Part shown: positions 7,993 to 16,420 of the stretch, one piece after another | Layout of the letters: each line of letters opens with the position of its first letter | Numbering within the stretch: the stretch's first letter is position 1 | Origin: Magnetospirillum sp. | GTDB lineage: Bacteria > Pseudomonadota > Alphaproteobacteria > CACIAM-22H2 | Direction: 5' to 3' | NCBI GenBank assembly: GCA_027532905.1 | Contig: JAPZUA010000001.1 | Location: forward strand, 211,565 to 275,564 | DNA length: 64,000 nucleotides | Notes under the pieces: model-generated | Database searches by the model: none | Told to the model about the DNA's origin: nothing | What the model saw: the letters and a program-made list of their open reading frames with translations, nothing else | Position numbers and translations under genes: made by a program

Positions 7993-8963
7993 GCGCCGCT
8001 GCTCCGATAGAGATCGATCCACATGCGGACTTTCGCTCGATCGGCGTCGAATGCCGCTTGAGCCGCGCGCGCAGCTTCGTAGTCCACCTGCACGAAGCGG
8101 AGCGCGCTGCCCAGCGGCGCTTGCGCGACCCGCCACAGGTCGGCGGCGACGACCGTGCCGATCTTCGGATATCCGCCGGCGGTAAATGCGTCGGCGAGTT
8201 GGATGATCGGCGTGCCGCCGTTTGGCGCCTGAATGACGCCAGGCAGAAGCCCATGCGAACGCATTTCAAGGGCGGTCTCAAGATGGAGATTCGGACCGAT
8301 CAAGCGATAGCCCGAGCGGTTGCTCTGCGCCGAAATCTTCCACGCTGTCGTCCAGAATGCCGTGTGCGAAGCTTGCGAGAAACGCTGATATTCAGCTGCC
8401 GCCAAGACCCGAACATGCGTGATGCCCGGAACGTCGCCGGGCAATGCTAAAGTCTTCCGGGGCGGCGTCAGGCCAAATACGCCCGTTTTGTCAGCGTTCG
8501 CCGCACCGATCGCGAGAAGATCGCCACGCGCCAAAACGCGTCCTTCATAGCCGCCGAAGCCCCCCCGCAGATGGGTGCTGCGCGAGCCGAGCGTGAGCGG
8601 AACCTCAAACCCGCCTTGAACGGCGAGATAGCTGTAGGTGCCGGTCGACGGGCGATCCACCTGCAATTCCGAACCGGCCTGCGCGGGCGAGGTCGAGTCC
8701 GGCAGCAGTTCGAGCCCGTCGAGCTTGGCCGCCGCTCCAGCACCGACGAGGGCAAACTGGACCGCGGTCCGAAAACCCACGCGCAACGGCGTTCCGGGAA
8801 TCTCGATCGCCGCGGCATCGAGGGCATTTCCAACGAGGAGGTTCGCGCGCTCAAGCGCCAACGGATCCATGGCGCCGGACGAGCCTACGCCGATCGCGCG
8901 CCATCCGAAGCGACCGCGATCCTGGATCGATGCTTGGCTGTCGTCGTCGAGTATTTCGATCAT
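7989..8963 (-). CDS. pxpC: 5-oxoprolinase subunit PxpC / biotin-dependent carboxyltransferase-like (KipA family)
   Basis: A 324-residue member of the KipA/AHS2 family. It begins MIEILDDDSQASIQDRGRFG and contains GSSGAMDPLA, ANLLVGN, GGFGGYEGR and QAPNGGTPIIQLADA, all family hallmarks. The same fold forms half of the carboxyltransferase domain of urea carboxylase. Together with PxpB it supplies the ATP-dependent part of 5-oxoproline opening. The ATG overlaps the pxpB stop and the gene's own stop overlaps the small BCCP-like gene. Co-occurrence with accB and accC argues that a carboxylated intermediate is possible. Confidence 0.9.
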   Translation of the reverse strand: MIEILDDDSQASIQDRGRFGWRAIGVGSSGAMDPLALERANLLVGNALDAAAIEIPGTPLRVGFRTAVQFALVGAGAAAKLDGLELLPDSTSPAQAGSELQVDRPSTGTYSYLAVQGGFEVPLTLGSRSTHLRGGFGGYEGRVLARGDLLAIGAANADKTGVFGLTPPRKTLALPGDVPGITHVRVLAAAEYQRFSQASHTAFWTTAWKISAQSNRSGYRLIGPNLHLETALEMRSHGLLPGVIQAPNGGTPIIQLADAFTAGGYPKIGTVVAADLWRVAQAPLGSALRFVQVDYEAARAAQAAFDADRAKVRMWIDLYRSSGA

Positions 8964-9625
8964 TCGCGTATTCTCGCGATCCGAAAGCGGATCGTATCGC
9001 CGGGCGCCAACAAGGCAGGAGCCGCCGCGTGCGGGTCGAAGAATCGGGCTTCCGTATGACCGATCGTGTGCCAGCCGCTCGGCCCGTCCGACGCCGAGGC
9101 GCCGGTCTGCCAGCCGCCGATCGACACTGCACCGGCCGGTATCGATATGCGCGGCACTTTACGGCGCGGAATGAAAAGACGCGGATCGACTGTTCCGAGA
9201 TAGGCGTAGCCGGGGTGGCTGCCGAGCGCAAAAACGGTGTAGTCCCGGCCGGCATGTATTTCCACGACGTCCGCTCGCGACAGGCCCGTTTGCTCGGCCA
9301 TAAAGTCGAGGTCCGGCCCGCCTTCGCCGCCATAATCGACATCGAATTCAAATCGTTCGCCGCGCCCGGCTTCGCCTGCGGCCTTGTCCCACAACTCGCG
9401 CAGCGCGCCGTCGACCGCGACGATATCTTCCGGCGGTGCCCGAAAGACCAAAAGCAGATTGGTCATGCCAGGAACGACCTCGGCCACCCAATCAAGGGCC
9501 GACGCTGAATTCGCAAGCGCCCAGATGCGGCGCTGGTTGGCTAAATCGAACGCCCCCGGCGCCTCGAACAAAAGCCCCGATGTGCCGAGAAGGCTTATCT
9601 GCGGCGCCGTCTTCGAATCATCCAT
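8960..9625 (-). CDS. pxpB: 5-oxoprolinase subunit PxpB (KipI/AHS1 family)
   Basis: A 221-residue protein of the KipI family. It contains SLLGTSGLLFEAPG near the N-terminus and the strongly conserved block ALGSHPGYAYLG, PRRKVPRISIPAGAVSIGG and GWHTIGHTE. It is the partner of PxpC. The start overlaps the end of accC by 8 bp and its stop overlaps the pxpC start, indicating tight coupling. In Bacillus the KipI homologue was first described as a kinase inhibitor, but in this gene context the 5-oxoprolinase role is the better reading. Confidence 0.9.
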   Translation of the reverse strand: MDDSKTAPQISLLGTSGLLFEAPGAFDLANQRRIWALANSASALDWVAEVVPGMTNLLLVFRAPPEDIVAVDGALRELWDKAAGEAGRGERFEFDVDYGGEGGPDLDFMAEQTGLSRADVVEIHAGRDYTVFALGSHPGYAYLGTVDPRLFIPRRKVPRISIPAGAVSIGGWQTGASASDGPSGWHTIGHTEARFFDPHAAAPALLAPGDTIRFRIARIRE

Positions 9626-10970
9626 GGCGGCGCTCCGCAAGCAATCGCTCGAGATGGTGGATGTCGAAGCCCCCGACCGAAACGGTCGAATCTTCGAGAA
9701 CCCACCGCAGCAACGGCAAATTGCTCGAGATCCCCTCGAGGTTCGTTTCTGCAAGCGCTTGCTGCAGGCGGCGCAGCGCCTCGCCCCGCGTTGCGCCGTG
9801 CGACACGATCTTGGCAACAAGCGAATCGTAATGTGGCGGCACGCGCGCACCGGCGTGCAGATGACTATCCACACGAATACCGGGGCCGCCGGGCGGCAAC
9901 CACTGCGTGACCCGACCCGGCGATGCGGCAAAGGTTTCGGGATCTTCCGCATTTACACGCACTTCGATCGCGTGTCCCGCCGCCAGGATGTCGGATTGAC
10001 CGAAGGTCAAAGCGTGCCCTTGGGCAACGCGAATCTGCTCCGCCACAATATCGATCCCGGTCGTCATTTCTGTGACAGGATGCTCGACCTGCAAGCGCGT
10101 ATTCATCTCGATGAACGCGAACAGACCATCTTCATAGAGGAACTCGAAAGTTCCGGCACCGCGATAGCCAATGCGCTTGCAGGCTTGCGCGCATTTGGCG
10201 CCAATGTTGGCGATCTGCGCAGGCGAAATCCCAGGCGGCGGCGCTTCCTCGACAACCTTTTGATGGCGCCGCTGCAGCGAACAGTCGCGCGCACCCAGCC
10301 ACAAGGCGGCCCCATAGTTGTCGCACAGCACCTGGATCTCGACATGACGCGGCTTCTCGAGAAAGCGCTCCAAATAGAGGTCTGGATTGCCGAACGCTTG
10401 CGTTGCTTCTTGGCGCGTGAGCCCAACGGCATCGGCAAGTTCGCTGCGCTCGCGAACAATACGCATGCCGCGCCCACCGCCGCCACCTGCCGCTTTGACG
10501 ATAACCGGATAGCCAATGTCGTCGGCAATCCGTGCAACCTCGGCAGGATCATCCGGCAGACGGTCCGGGGATCCAGGGACACACGGCACGCCCGCCGCGA
10601 TCATTGCGGCTTTGGCCGCTATCTTGTCGCCCATCGTGCGGATCGCAGCGGTGGGCGGTCCGATAAAGACAAGACCTGCCGCAGTCGCCTGCTCCGCAAA
10701 GGCGGCATTCTCGGCGAGAAAGCCGTAGCCCGGATGAATGGCGCCAGCACCCGTCGCAAGTGCCGCCGAGAGAAGTGCCGCCGAATTGCGATAGCTCGCC
10801 GCAGCAGGTGCGGGTCCGATGCAAATCGCGTCGTCTGCCAGAGCGACGTAAGCGGCATCTCGGTCCGCCTCCGAATAGGCGGCGACCGCGCGAAGGCCAA
10901 GCTTGCGGCAGGCACGCAGAATTCGGAGCGCGATCTCGCCGCGATTTGCAATAAGAACCGCGTCAAACAT
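9618..10970 (-). CDS. accC: Biotin carboxylase subunit (AccC-like)
   Basis: A 450-residue ATP-grasp enzyme that carboxylates the biotin of the neighbouring carrier using ATP and bicarbonate. It begins FDAVLIANRGEIALRI. It shows HPGYGFLAEN near residue 80, the glycine-rich lid KAAGGGGGRGMR, EEAPPPGIS, and the catalytic block EMNTRLQVEHPVTEM. The length is normal for AccC. It overlaps accB by 8 bp and pxpB by 8 bp, and its position inside a pxp/TRAP operon suggests a dedicated catabolic carboxylase rather than the housekeeping fatty-acid enzyme. Confidence 0.93.
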   Translation of the reverse strand: MFDAVLIANRGEIALRILRACRKLGLRAVAAYSEADRDAAYVALADDAICIGPAPAAASYRNSAALLSAALATGAGAIHPGYGFLAENAAFAEQATAAGLVFIGPPTAAIRTMGDKIAAKAAMIAAGVPCVPGSPDRLPDDPAEVARIADDIGYPVIVKAAGGGGGRGMRIVRERSELADAVGLTRQEATQAFGNPDLYLERFLEKPRHVEIQVLCDNYGAALWLGARDCSLQRRHQKVVEEAPPPGISPAQIANIGAKCAQACKRIGYRGAGTFEFLYEDGLFAFIEMNTRLQVEHPVTEMTTGIDIVAEQIRVAQGHALTFGQSDILAAGHAIEVRVNAEDPETFAASPGRVTQWLPPGGPGIRVDSHLHAGARVPPHYDSLVAKIVSHGATRGEALRRLQQALAETNLEGISSNLPLLRWVLEDSTVSVGGFDIHHLERLLAERRHG

Positions 10971-11385
10971 CGCGGTCCCCGCTTTTCGGCTCCAGCCGAA
11001 ACAAGATCTGTCCTTGCACAACTTCGTCGCCTGTCGCGACGCAGATCTCGGCGACGCGCCCTTCAACCGGCGCTGCAACGGTGCTGAAGACCTTCATCGC
11101 TTCGACCAAGCAAACCTTCTGTCCAGACAGAATCATGTCGCCGACGCGCACGAATGGCGGTGCTCCCGGCGACGGCGACAGATGCACAATGCCAAAACAC
11201 GGAGAAACGACCGCATTCGGATCGTCCATAGTGTTCGCAGCTAAGGTCGACGTTTCATCGCGCGGCAGCCGCGCCATCGTTGCCGACGCATCGATCCGTA
11301 TTGCGCGCCCGTCTTCGGTGTATTCGACGACGCCGCGCTCGGCAATCGCCTGCTGTATGACTTGCTGCAGCCGCGCGACATCCAT
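10963..11385 (-). CDS. accB: Biotin carboxyl carrier protein (AccB-like)
   Basis: A 140-residue carrier. The N-terminal third resembles the usual AccB leader (VARLQQVIQQAIAERGVVEYTEDG), followed by a variable linker and a C-terminal biotinyl domain with the intact motif VEAMKVF, which places the biotinylated lysine at K98. It is carboxylated by the AccC encoded immediately downstream. It lies 13 bp after the aminotransferase gene in the same operon. No carboxyltransferase AccA/AccD pair is nearby; PxpB/PxpC, whose fold resembles a carboxyltransferase half, could be its partner (inference). Confidence 0.9.
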   Translation of the reverse strand: MDVARLQQVIQQAIAERGVVEYTEDGRAIRIDASATMARLPRDETSTLAANTMDDPNAVVSPCFGIVHLSPSPGAPPFVRVGDMILSGQKVCLVEAMKVFSTVAAPVEGRVAEICVATGDEVVQGQILFRLEPKSGDRDV

Positions 11386-11398
11386 CGGCGGCCTCCAG

Positions 11399-12616
11399 TC
11401 AGGTCAACGCTCGGCATGCGCGCGCAATGCGTGTGCACGCTTCGTCGAGCACGGCCTGGCTGGTTGCAAACGACAAGCGAAAGTGCGGCGAAAGCCCGTA
11501 GGCGCCGCCATGCACGGTCGCAACACCTTCGGCATCCAAAAGATAGCGCACAAAATCGAGATCGTCTGCGATCACGACACCCGCAGGGGTTCGCTTGCCG
11601 ATAAGGCCGGCGCAGCGGGGAAACAGATAGAAGGCGCCGGATGGCGAAACGCATTCAAGCCCCGGTATCGCCCGCAGCCGATCGACGACGATATCGCGGC
11701 GGCGCCGATACTCAGCCGTGCAGGTTCTGACGAAATCGTCCGGACCGTTCAACGCGGCCACAGTCGCCGCCTGGCTGATCGACGACGGGCAAGAAGACAT
11801 CTGCGACTGAAGCGTATTGATCGCCTTCACGAGGTCCGGCGCGCCGATCCCCCATCCCATTCGCCATCCCGTCATCGCGTGGGATTTCGACACGCCGTTG
11901 ACCAACAGGATGCGGTCCGCCATGGTCGGATCGACGGACGCGATGCTGACGAACGGCGCTTCGCCAAACCAAATCGAATCGTAGATCTCGTCGGCGAGTA
12001 CCATTACGCGCGGATGGCGCGCCACCACTTCGAGGATCGCGGCAAGTTCGCTGCGGCTGTATCCTGCGCCCGCTGGATTGCCCGGCGCATTGAAAACGAG
12101 CCAGCGCGTCTTCGGCGTGATGGCGGCATCGAGCGCGGCCGGATCGATCTTGAAACCCGTCTCTTGTCCGCATGGCAGAAGGATCGGCGTGCCCTCGTTT
12201 GCGAGGACCATGTCGGGATAGGAGACCCAGAATGGCGCCGGAACGATGACCTCGTCCCCCGCACCGATCGACGCCATCAACGCGAGGAAAATCACTTGTT
12301 TGGCGCCGCCGCCGATCGTGATGCGCGCGTCGTCGCACGCGCGCCCGACCAACCGCCGGTACCAGCCGGAGATGGCACCGCGCAATGCCGGCGTGCCGTT
12401 GACGGCCGTGTATTTCGTGGCCCCCGCCGCGATCGCTGCCATGGCAGCGTCCTTCACGTGCTGCGGCGTATCGAAGTCCGGTTCGCCGACCGTCAGGTCC
12501 ACGATATCGCGACCGGCCGCCTTCAGTTCGCGCGCGCGCCCCGCAGCCGCAACGCTCGGCGAAGGCTTGATCCGCCGAACGCGATCCGACGGTTCAAAGG
12601 TGAAAGCTGCCGTCAT
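11399..12616 (-). CDS. Class I/II PLP-dependent aminotransferase (aspartate aminotransferase-like)
   Basis: A 405-residue fold-type I aminotransferase. Visible landmarks are DLTVGEPDFDTPQHVKDA, the TKYTAVNGTPALR segment, NAPGNPAGAGYSR, ADEIYDSI, the Schiff-base lysine K244 in NGVSKSHAMTGWRMGW, and an Arg near the C-terminus (HFRLSF) that binds the substrate carboxylate. The family transaminates aspartate, glutamate, aromatic or related amino acids with 2-oxoglutarate. Here it sits between the TRAP permease and accB, so it may process the amino acid released by ring opening, such as a glutamate-type product (inference). Confidence 0.9.
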   Translation of the reverse strand: MTAAFTFEPSDRVRRIKPSPSVAAAGRARELKAAGRDIVDLTVGEPDFDTPQHVKDAAMAAIAAGATKYTAVNGTPALRGAISGWYRRLVGRACDDARITIGGGAKQVIFLALMASIGAGDEVIVPAPFWVSYPDMVLANEGTPILLPCGQETGFKIDPAALDAAITPKTRWLVFNAPGNPAGAGYSRSELAAILEVVARHPRVMVLADEIYDSIWFGEAPFVSIASVDPTMADRILLVNGVSKSHAMTGWRMGWGIGAPDLVKAINTLQSQMSSCPSSISQAATVAALNGPDDFVRTCTAEYRRRRDIVVDRLRAIPGLECVSPSGAFYLFPRCAGLIGKRTPAGVVIADDLDFVRYLLDAEGVATVHGGAYGLSPHFRLSFATSQAVLDEACTRIARACRALT

Positions 12617-12626
12617 TCGAATGCCT

Positions 12627-13934
12627 CTAGCGGCTCAACAAATAGTCCGGGAGCCAAAGAACGATCTGGGGAAAAACTGCAATCAAGATCACGAACAGCA
12701 TCATGATCAGCAAATAGGGCATCGTGACCCGCGTGAGGTACGACATGCTCTGTCCGCTTATTCTTTGAATGATGGACAGATTGAACGCAACCGGCGGCGT
12801 GATCTGGGCCATCTCTACCACCAGGACCATGAATATGCCGAACCAGACCTTGTCGAACCCTGCCGCAGTGACCAGCGGCAGGACGACGGGCAAGGTCGTT
12901 GCGATCATCGAGAAACCTTCGAGTACGGTTCCGAGCAGCAAAAAGAGCAGCATCAGCGCGATGATCAGTTGCAGCGGCGAAAGATTCCATGCGCTCACCG
13001 TGCTTGCCACGGCGTCCGGGATGCCCAGAAACGCCGTGATATTGCCTAGGACAGCAGCGCCCATGATGATCAAGCCCATCATGGAGCAAGCCTGGATCGA
13101 CCCGACGGCGACGTCGCGCAACGCTTGCCGCGTGAGCGCCCCCTGAAACGCCGCAAGACCCGCAGCGCCGACGACGCCCAGTGCAGCGGCCTCCGTCGGC
13201 GTTGCGATCCCTCCGTACATCGAGCCCAACACGCACAAGATCAAGAACAGTGCCGGCCCCAGTTCCTTAAGCGCTCGGATGCGAACACCCAGGCCGACGT
13301 TGCGCATGTTGCGCTCCGATTCGGGCACCAGATCGCGGCGGATGGTCGTATGGATCATGATCCAGCTGCTGAAACAGGCGGCGAGCAGAAATCCCGGGAC
13401 CACGCCTGCCGTGAAGAGCCGCAAGACCGACTCCTCGGCAAGAACGCCGTAGATGATCATCACCGTCGAAGGCGGAATGAGAAATCCAAGCGTGCCTGCG
13501 CCCGCAAGGCTGCCGGTCGCGATGTCTGGCGAATAGCCGCGGCGAAGCAGCTCGGTCAACGTCATGCGTCCGACGACCTGTGTCGTGGCCGCCGACGAAC
13601 CCGAGATTGAAGCAAAGATCGAGCAGGCGATGATGTTCACATGAAGCAAGCGGCCGGGCAGCAAACCGGCCCAAGGTGCTAGGCCGTTGAACAAGCTTCT
13701 CGAAAGACGCGTGCGAAAAAGAAATTCGCCCATCATCACAAACAGCGGCAGGGCCACAAGCTCGGACGCCGTCATGATGTTGTACACGTGCTGCGGCAAA
13801 AGGCGCGTCACGGGGATGTCGGTGAACATCCAGGCAAGCGCCATTGCTGTCGCCCCAAGCGCGATCCCAATCCAGGCGCCTATGGCGAGGATGCCGAAAA
13901 GCAGACCGAACAGTGCGGTGAAAATCGCGGTCAT
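12627..13934 (-). CDS. TRAP transporter large permease (DctM family)
   Basis: A 435-residue very hydrophobic protein with about eleven to twelve membrane segments. It carries the DctM-type signature regions (GEFLFRTRLSRSLFNGL, SGSSAATTQVVG, IATGSLAGAGTLGFLIPPS). With DctQ and the periplasmic DctP it forms a sodium-driven high-affinity importer of carboxylate-type substrates. It overlaps the DctQ gene by 4 bp (ATGA) and is followed after 10 bp by the aminotransferase, so transport and catabolism are co-transcribed. Confidence 0.93.
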   Translation of the reverse strand: MTAIFTALFGLLFGILAIGAWIGIALGATAMALAWMFTDIPVTRLLPQHVYNIMTASELVALPLFVMMGEFLFRTRLSRSLFNGLAPWAGLLPGRLLHVNIIACSIFASISGSSAATTQVVGRMTLTELLRRGYSPDIATGSLAGAGTLGFLIPPSTVMIIYGVLAEESVLRLFTAGVVPGFLLAACFSSWIMIHTTIRRDLVPESERNMRNVGLGVRIRALKELGPALFLILCVLGSMYGGIATPTEAAALGVVGAAGLAAFQGALTRQALRDVAVGSIQACSMMGLIIMGAAVLGNITAFLGIPDAVASTVSAWNLSPLQLIIALMLLFLLLGTVLEGFSMIATTLPVVLPLVTAAGFDKVWFGIFMVLVVEMAQITPPVAFNLSIIQRISGQSMSYLTRVTMPYLLIMMLFVILIAVFPQIVLWLPDYLLSR

Positions 13935-14506
13935 TCGGGCAACGTCGCGACGCCAAGCGACTTGTCTTCAAGCGGCTTGCCGAGCAGGCAAGCAGCCAGA
14001 CGAACGAGCATTTGAATGGCCAGGATCGTTGCGCCGAGCGCCAAAACGGATTGCGGGATCCAGAGAGGCGTGAAGCTTTCCGGCGAAAGCTGGTTGAAGC
14101 TGTATGCCTGAAGCGTAAACCGTATCAGGGACCCAGCGAGCAACACGGTGAACGCCAAACCCAGCGCCGCCGACACGGTTTCGAAGAACCGCGCATAGCG
14201 ATGCCCGCGCATCGCAATGAGAAGCTCGACGCGCACATGCATGCCGGCGCGCAAGGCGAGTCCCGACCCCAGCATGAAGGCGGCCCCCATCAGATACGAG
14301 CTGTATTCCCACGCAAAACCGATGCTGCTCGGAAAGACCGGCGACAGCCGCGACAATACCCCGACGAGAATCTCGCTGAGCACGATCAGCAAGAGCGCAA
14401 CGAGACAACCGGTCGCAGCCCATGTGGCGGCGACCGATAGGCCGTCGGCGGCAGCTTGGAGGGCGGCGAAAGCGCCGCCCTCCGATCGCCTTTCGCGGGC
14501 GGCCAT
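13931..14506 (-). CDS. TRAP transporter small permease (DctQ family)
   Basis: A 191-residue four-helix membrane protein. It shows the DctQ pattern of a helix, a WEYSSYLMGAAFMLGSGLALRAG-like central region (residues about 65-90) and a basic loop HVRVELLIAMRGHRYAR, then two further helices. It is the small membrane subunit that joins DctP delivery to the DctM channel. It starts 1 bp after the DctP stop and overlaps DctM. Confidence 0.9.
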   Translation of the reverse strand: MAARERRSEGGAFAALQAAADGLSVAATWAATGCLVALLLIVLSEILVGVLSRLSPVFPSSIGFAWEYSSYLMGAAFMLGSGLALRAGMHVRVELLIAMRGHRYARFFETVSAALGLAFTVLLAGSLIRFTLQAYSFNQLSPESFTPLWIPQSVLALGATILAIQMLVRLAACLLGKPLEDKSLGVATLPE

Positions 14507-14507
14507 T

Positions 14508-15512
14508 TCAGGCCCGTCCGGTCGCTTTGAGATAGTCGCGGATCACTTGGCGGGCCGCCGGCACGCGCTCGAGATACTGGTCGGTCAGCGGTGCGGCCAT
14601 TTTCCACATATCAGCCGCCATTTTGTCGGAGACCGGCATCACTTCCATGCCATTCGCCTTAAGAACCGAGACGCTTTGTGCGTCGTCGGCCGCCGAGATG
14701 GCCCAGAACTCGGGTTCGAGGGCCTTGGCCGCGTCTTCGATCGCTTTCTGGCTGGCGGCCGAGAGCCGCTTCCACGTATCGAGGTTCACGTTGACCATAT
14801 TGCACGACCAAGTGTGGTTGGTCGGGTATGCGTATTTCATGAATTCCCAGAACTTTGCATCGACACCCGTCGCAGCAGATGTGGCGACCGCGTCGACGCG
14901 CCCCGAGGCGAGTGCCGGGATCAGCTCGCCGAACGGAATCTGCACCCCGGCCATGCCCACCGCGATGCAGGTATCCACCGTGTTCTTATCGGCTCCGCGG
15001 ATCTTGATGCCGCGCAAACCGCTGACATCGTCAACCTTCACCTTCAAGAACATGTACTGGAAAGGCGACGGAACCATGTAGAGGATCTTTTGGTTGAAGC
15101 GGGTCGCCGCTTTCTCGAATTCCGGCCGCAGGAACCCGTGCAAGGTCCGAAGTTCAGTCTGCGATTTGACCAGAAACGGAACGCCCTCCGTGCCGAACAG
15201 CGGTTCGTCGCCGACCTGTTGCGCAGTCAAAATGTCGGCCATCGGCACCAAGCCGTCGCGCACGGCACGCAGCTGCTCGGGCCCTTTGAAGCCAAGCGAG
15301 CCGCCCGCGCGGATATTGATCACGACGTCGCCGTTCGTGGCCTTCTCGACCGTCTCGGCAAACTTCTTGGCATTGCGGACTTGGAAATTCGAATCCGGCA
15401 AAACGCTCGACAGGTTCAGCGTTGTTGCGGCGCGCGCAATGCGGATTCCGGGAGCGCCGATCGCGAGACCGGCACCTGCAGCTTTAAGGAGAGTGCGACG
15501 AGCGATTTTCAT
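14508..15512 (-). CDS. TRAP transporter substrate-binding protein (DctP family), probable Tat substrate
   Basis: A 334-residue periplasmic binding protein. The signal peptide is twin-arginine-like (MKIARRTLLKAAGAGLAIG, cleavage near ARAATT). DctP features include NLSSVLPDSNFQVRNAKKFAE and the conserved central arginine strand (LRGIKIRGADKNTVDT), which usually clamps the substrate carboxylate. Ligands of the family are mostly organic acids; with pxpABC downstream a 5-oxoproline-like cyclic acid is plausible, though not shown. An AGGAGG-type ribosome site precedes the ATG. Confidence 0.9.
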   Translation of the reverse strand: MKIARRTLLKAAGAGLAIGAPGIRIARAATTLNLSSVLPDSNFQVRNAKKFAETVEKATNGDVVINIRAGGSLGFKGPEQLRAVRDGLVPMADILTAQQVGDEPLFGTEGVPFLVKSQTELRTLHGFLRPEFEKAATRFNQKILYMVPSPFQYMFLKVKVDDVSGLRGIKIRGADKNTVDTCIAVGMAGVQIPFGELIPALASGRVDAVATSAATGVDAKFWEFMKYAYPTNHTWSCNMVNVNLDTWKRLSAASQKAIEDAAKALEPEFWAISAADDAQSVSVLKANGMEVMPVSDKMAADMWKMAAPLTDQYLERVPAARQVIRDYLKATGRA

Positions 15513-15552
15513 TGGGAGCCTCCTGTTTTGTTTGCGGTTCTGTTTTTTGGCG

Positions 15553-16293
15553 TCAGTCAGCGCGGCGTTCGAAGTTCAGGCCGCCGGGAACCTGAAATGT
15601 CGGAAGTATCTCGATATGTCCGATGTTGACGTGGCGCGGCGCTTCGAGTGCATAGGCAAAGGCGCCGACGATGTCTTCGACCTTCAGCGATTCATACCCA
15701 TCGTAGAATTCGCGTTGCGCGCGCTCCATGTCGCCGATGACCTTCCCGAAAATCTCAGTTTCAACGCGGCCTGGGCAGATCTCCGTCACACGAACCCGCT
15801 TGCCGTAGGCGGCAACCCGCAATTGGCGGGACATCATGTGGAGGGCCGCCTTCGTCGCGTGGTAAACGGTGTTTCCGGCGAAGTTGTAGACGCCGGCGAT
15901 CGAGCTTACGTTGACGATGTGGCCCCGATCTCGTGCGACCATTCCGGGCATCGCAAGCCGAACCAATTGGAGAACGGCTTCGATATTCACCTCGACCTGC
16001 TCTTCGACGCCGGATCTGTCCATCGACAGGATGTCGCCTGCGCGCGAGACGCCGGCGTTGTTCACAAGAATGTCGATGTTTTGAAGCTCGGCGAGCTGTT
16101 CGAGTGCATCCGTATCGCGGATGTCGAGTACATGGGGAATGCAACCCGTCTTGGCAGAGAGTTCCGCCAAGCGCTCGCCGTTGCGCGCCACCGCATGGAC
16201 TTTGATTCCCCTGGAAGCGAGCCACGCGACGATGCCAGCGCCGATGCCGCCGGACGCCCCCGTCACAAGTGCTGTGGTGTAATCCGAAATCAC
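15553..16293 (-). CDS. Short-chain dehydrogenase/reductase (YdfG-like NADP serine-type SDR)
   Basis: A 246-residue classical SDR. It has the nucleotide-binding TGASGGIGAG near residue 12, NNAGVSRAG at about 83, and the catalytic Ser-Tyr-Lys set as NVSSIAG and YHATKAA. The PGRVETEIFG segment resembles the YdfG subgroup that oxidises 3-hydroxy acids such as serine, so it may act on a hydroxy acid. The GTG at 16293 was chosen because ACAGGTG lies upstream and the next codons begin the usual beta-strand. It is the first gene of the 11-gene TRAP/pxp operon, 40 bp before the DctP gene, and is divergent from the LysR gene. Confidence 0.85.
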   Translation of the reverse strand: MISDYTTALVTGASGGIGAGIVAWLASRGIKVHAVARNGERLAELSAKTGCIPHVLDIRDTDALEQLAELQNIDILVNNAGVSRAGDILSMDRSGVEEQVEVNIEAVLQLVRLAMPGMVARDRGHIVNVSSIAGVYNFAGNTVYHATKAALHMMSRQLRVAAYGKRVRVTEICPGRVETEIFGKVIGDMERAQREFYDGYESLKVEDIVGAFAYALEAPRHVNIGHIEILPTFQVPGGLNFERRAD

Positions 16294-16420
16294 GCGACGA
16301 ACACCTGTCTGCAAGCGTTGATGATTGTGACGGTCCGATGATCCTTTATGATCGCGTTCGACACAAAGACAGGTTCGGCATAACATCATAAGATATGTGC
16401 ATAGATAGAAAGGCCCGACC
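16294..16420. promoter_or_regulatory. Divergent LysR/SDR intergenic region with a LysR-box-like dyad
   Basis: This is a 127-bp AT-rich gap between the LysR gene and the divergent TRAP/pxp operon. Around 16379-16401 the sequence GCATAACATCATAAGA followed by TATGTGC gives a GCATA-N11-TATG dyad, close to the T-N11-A form that LysR proteins bind. The position just upstream of the LysR start is normal for autoregulation and divergent control. The assignment rests on pattern only. Confidence 0.4.

Noticed and set aside
9384-11087. A 567-codon plus-strand frame opposite pxpB/accC
   Set aside because: The minus strand carries intact ATP-grasp and KipI motifs; the plus frame is a composition shadow.
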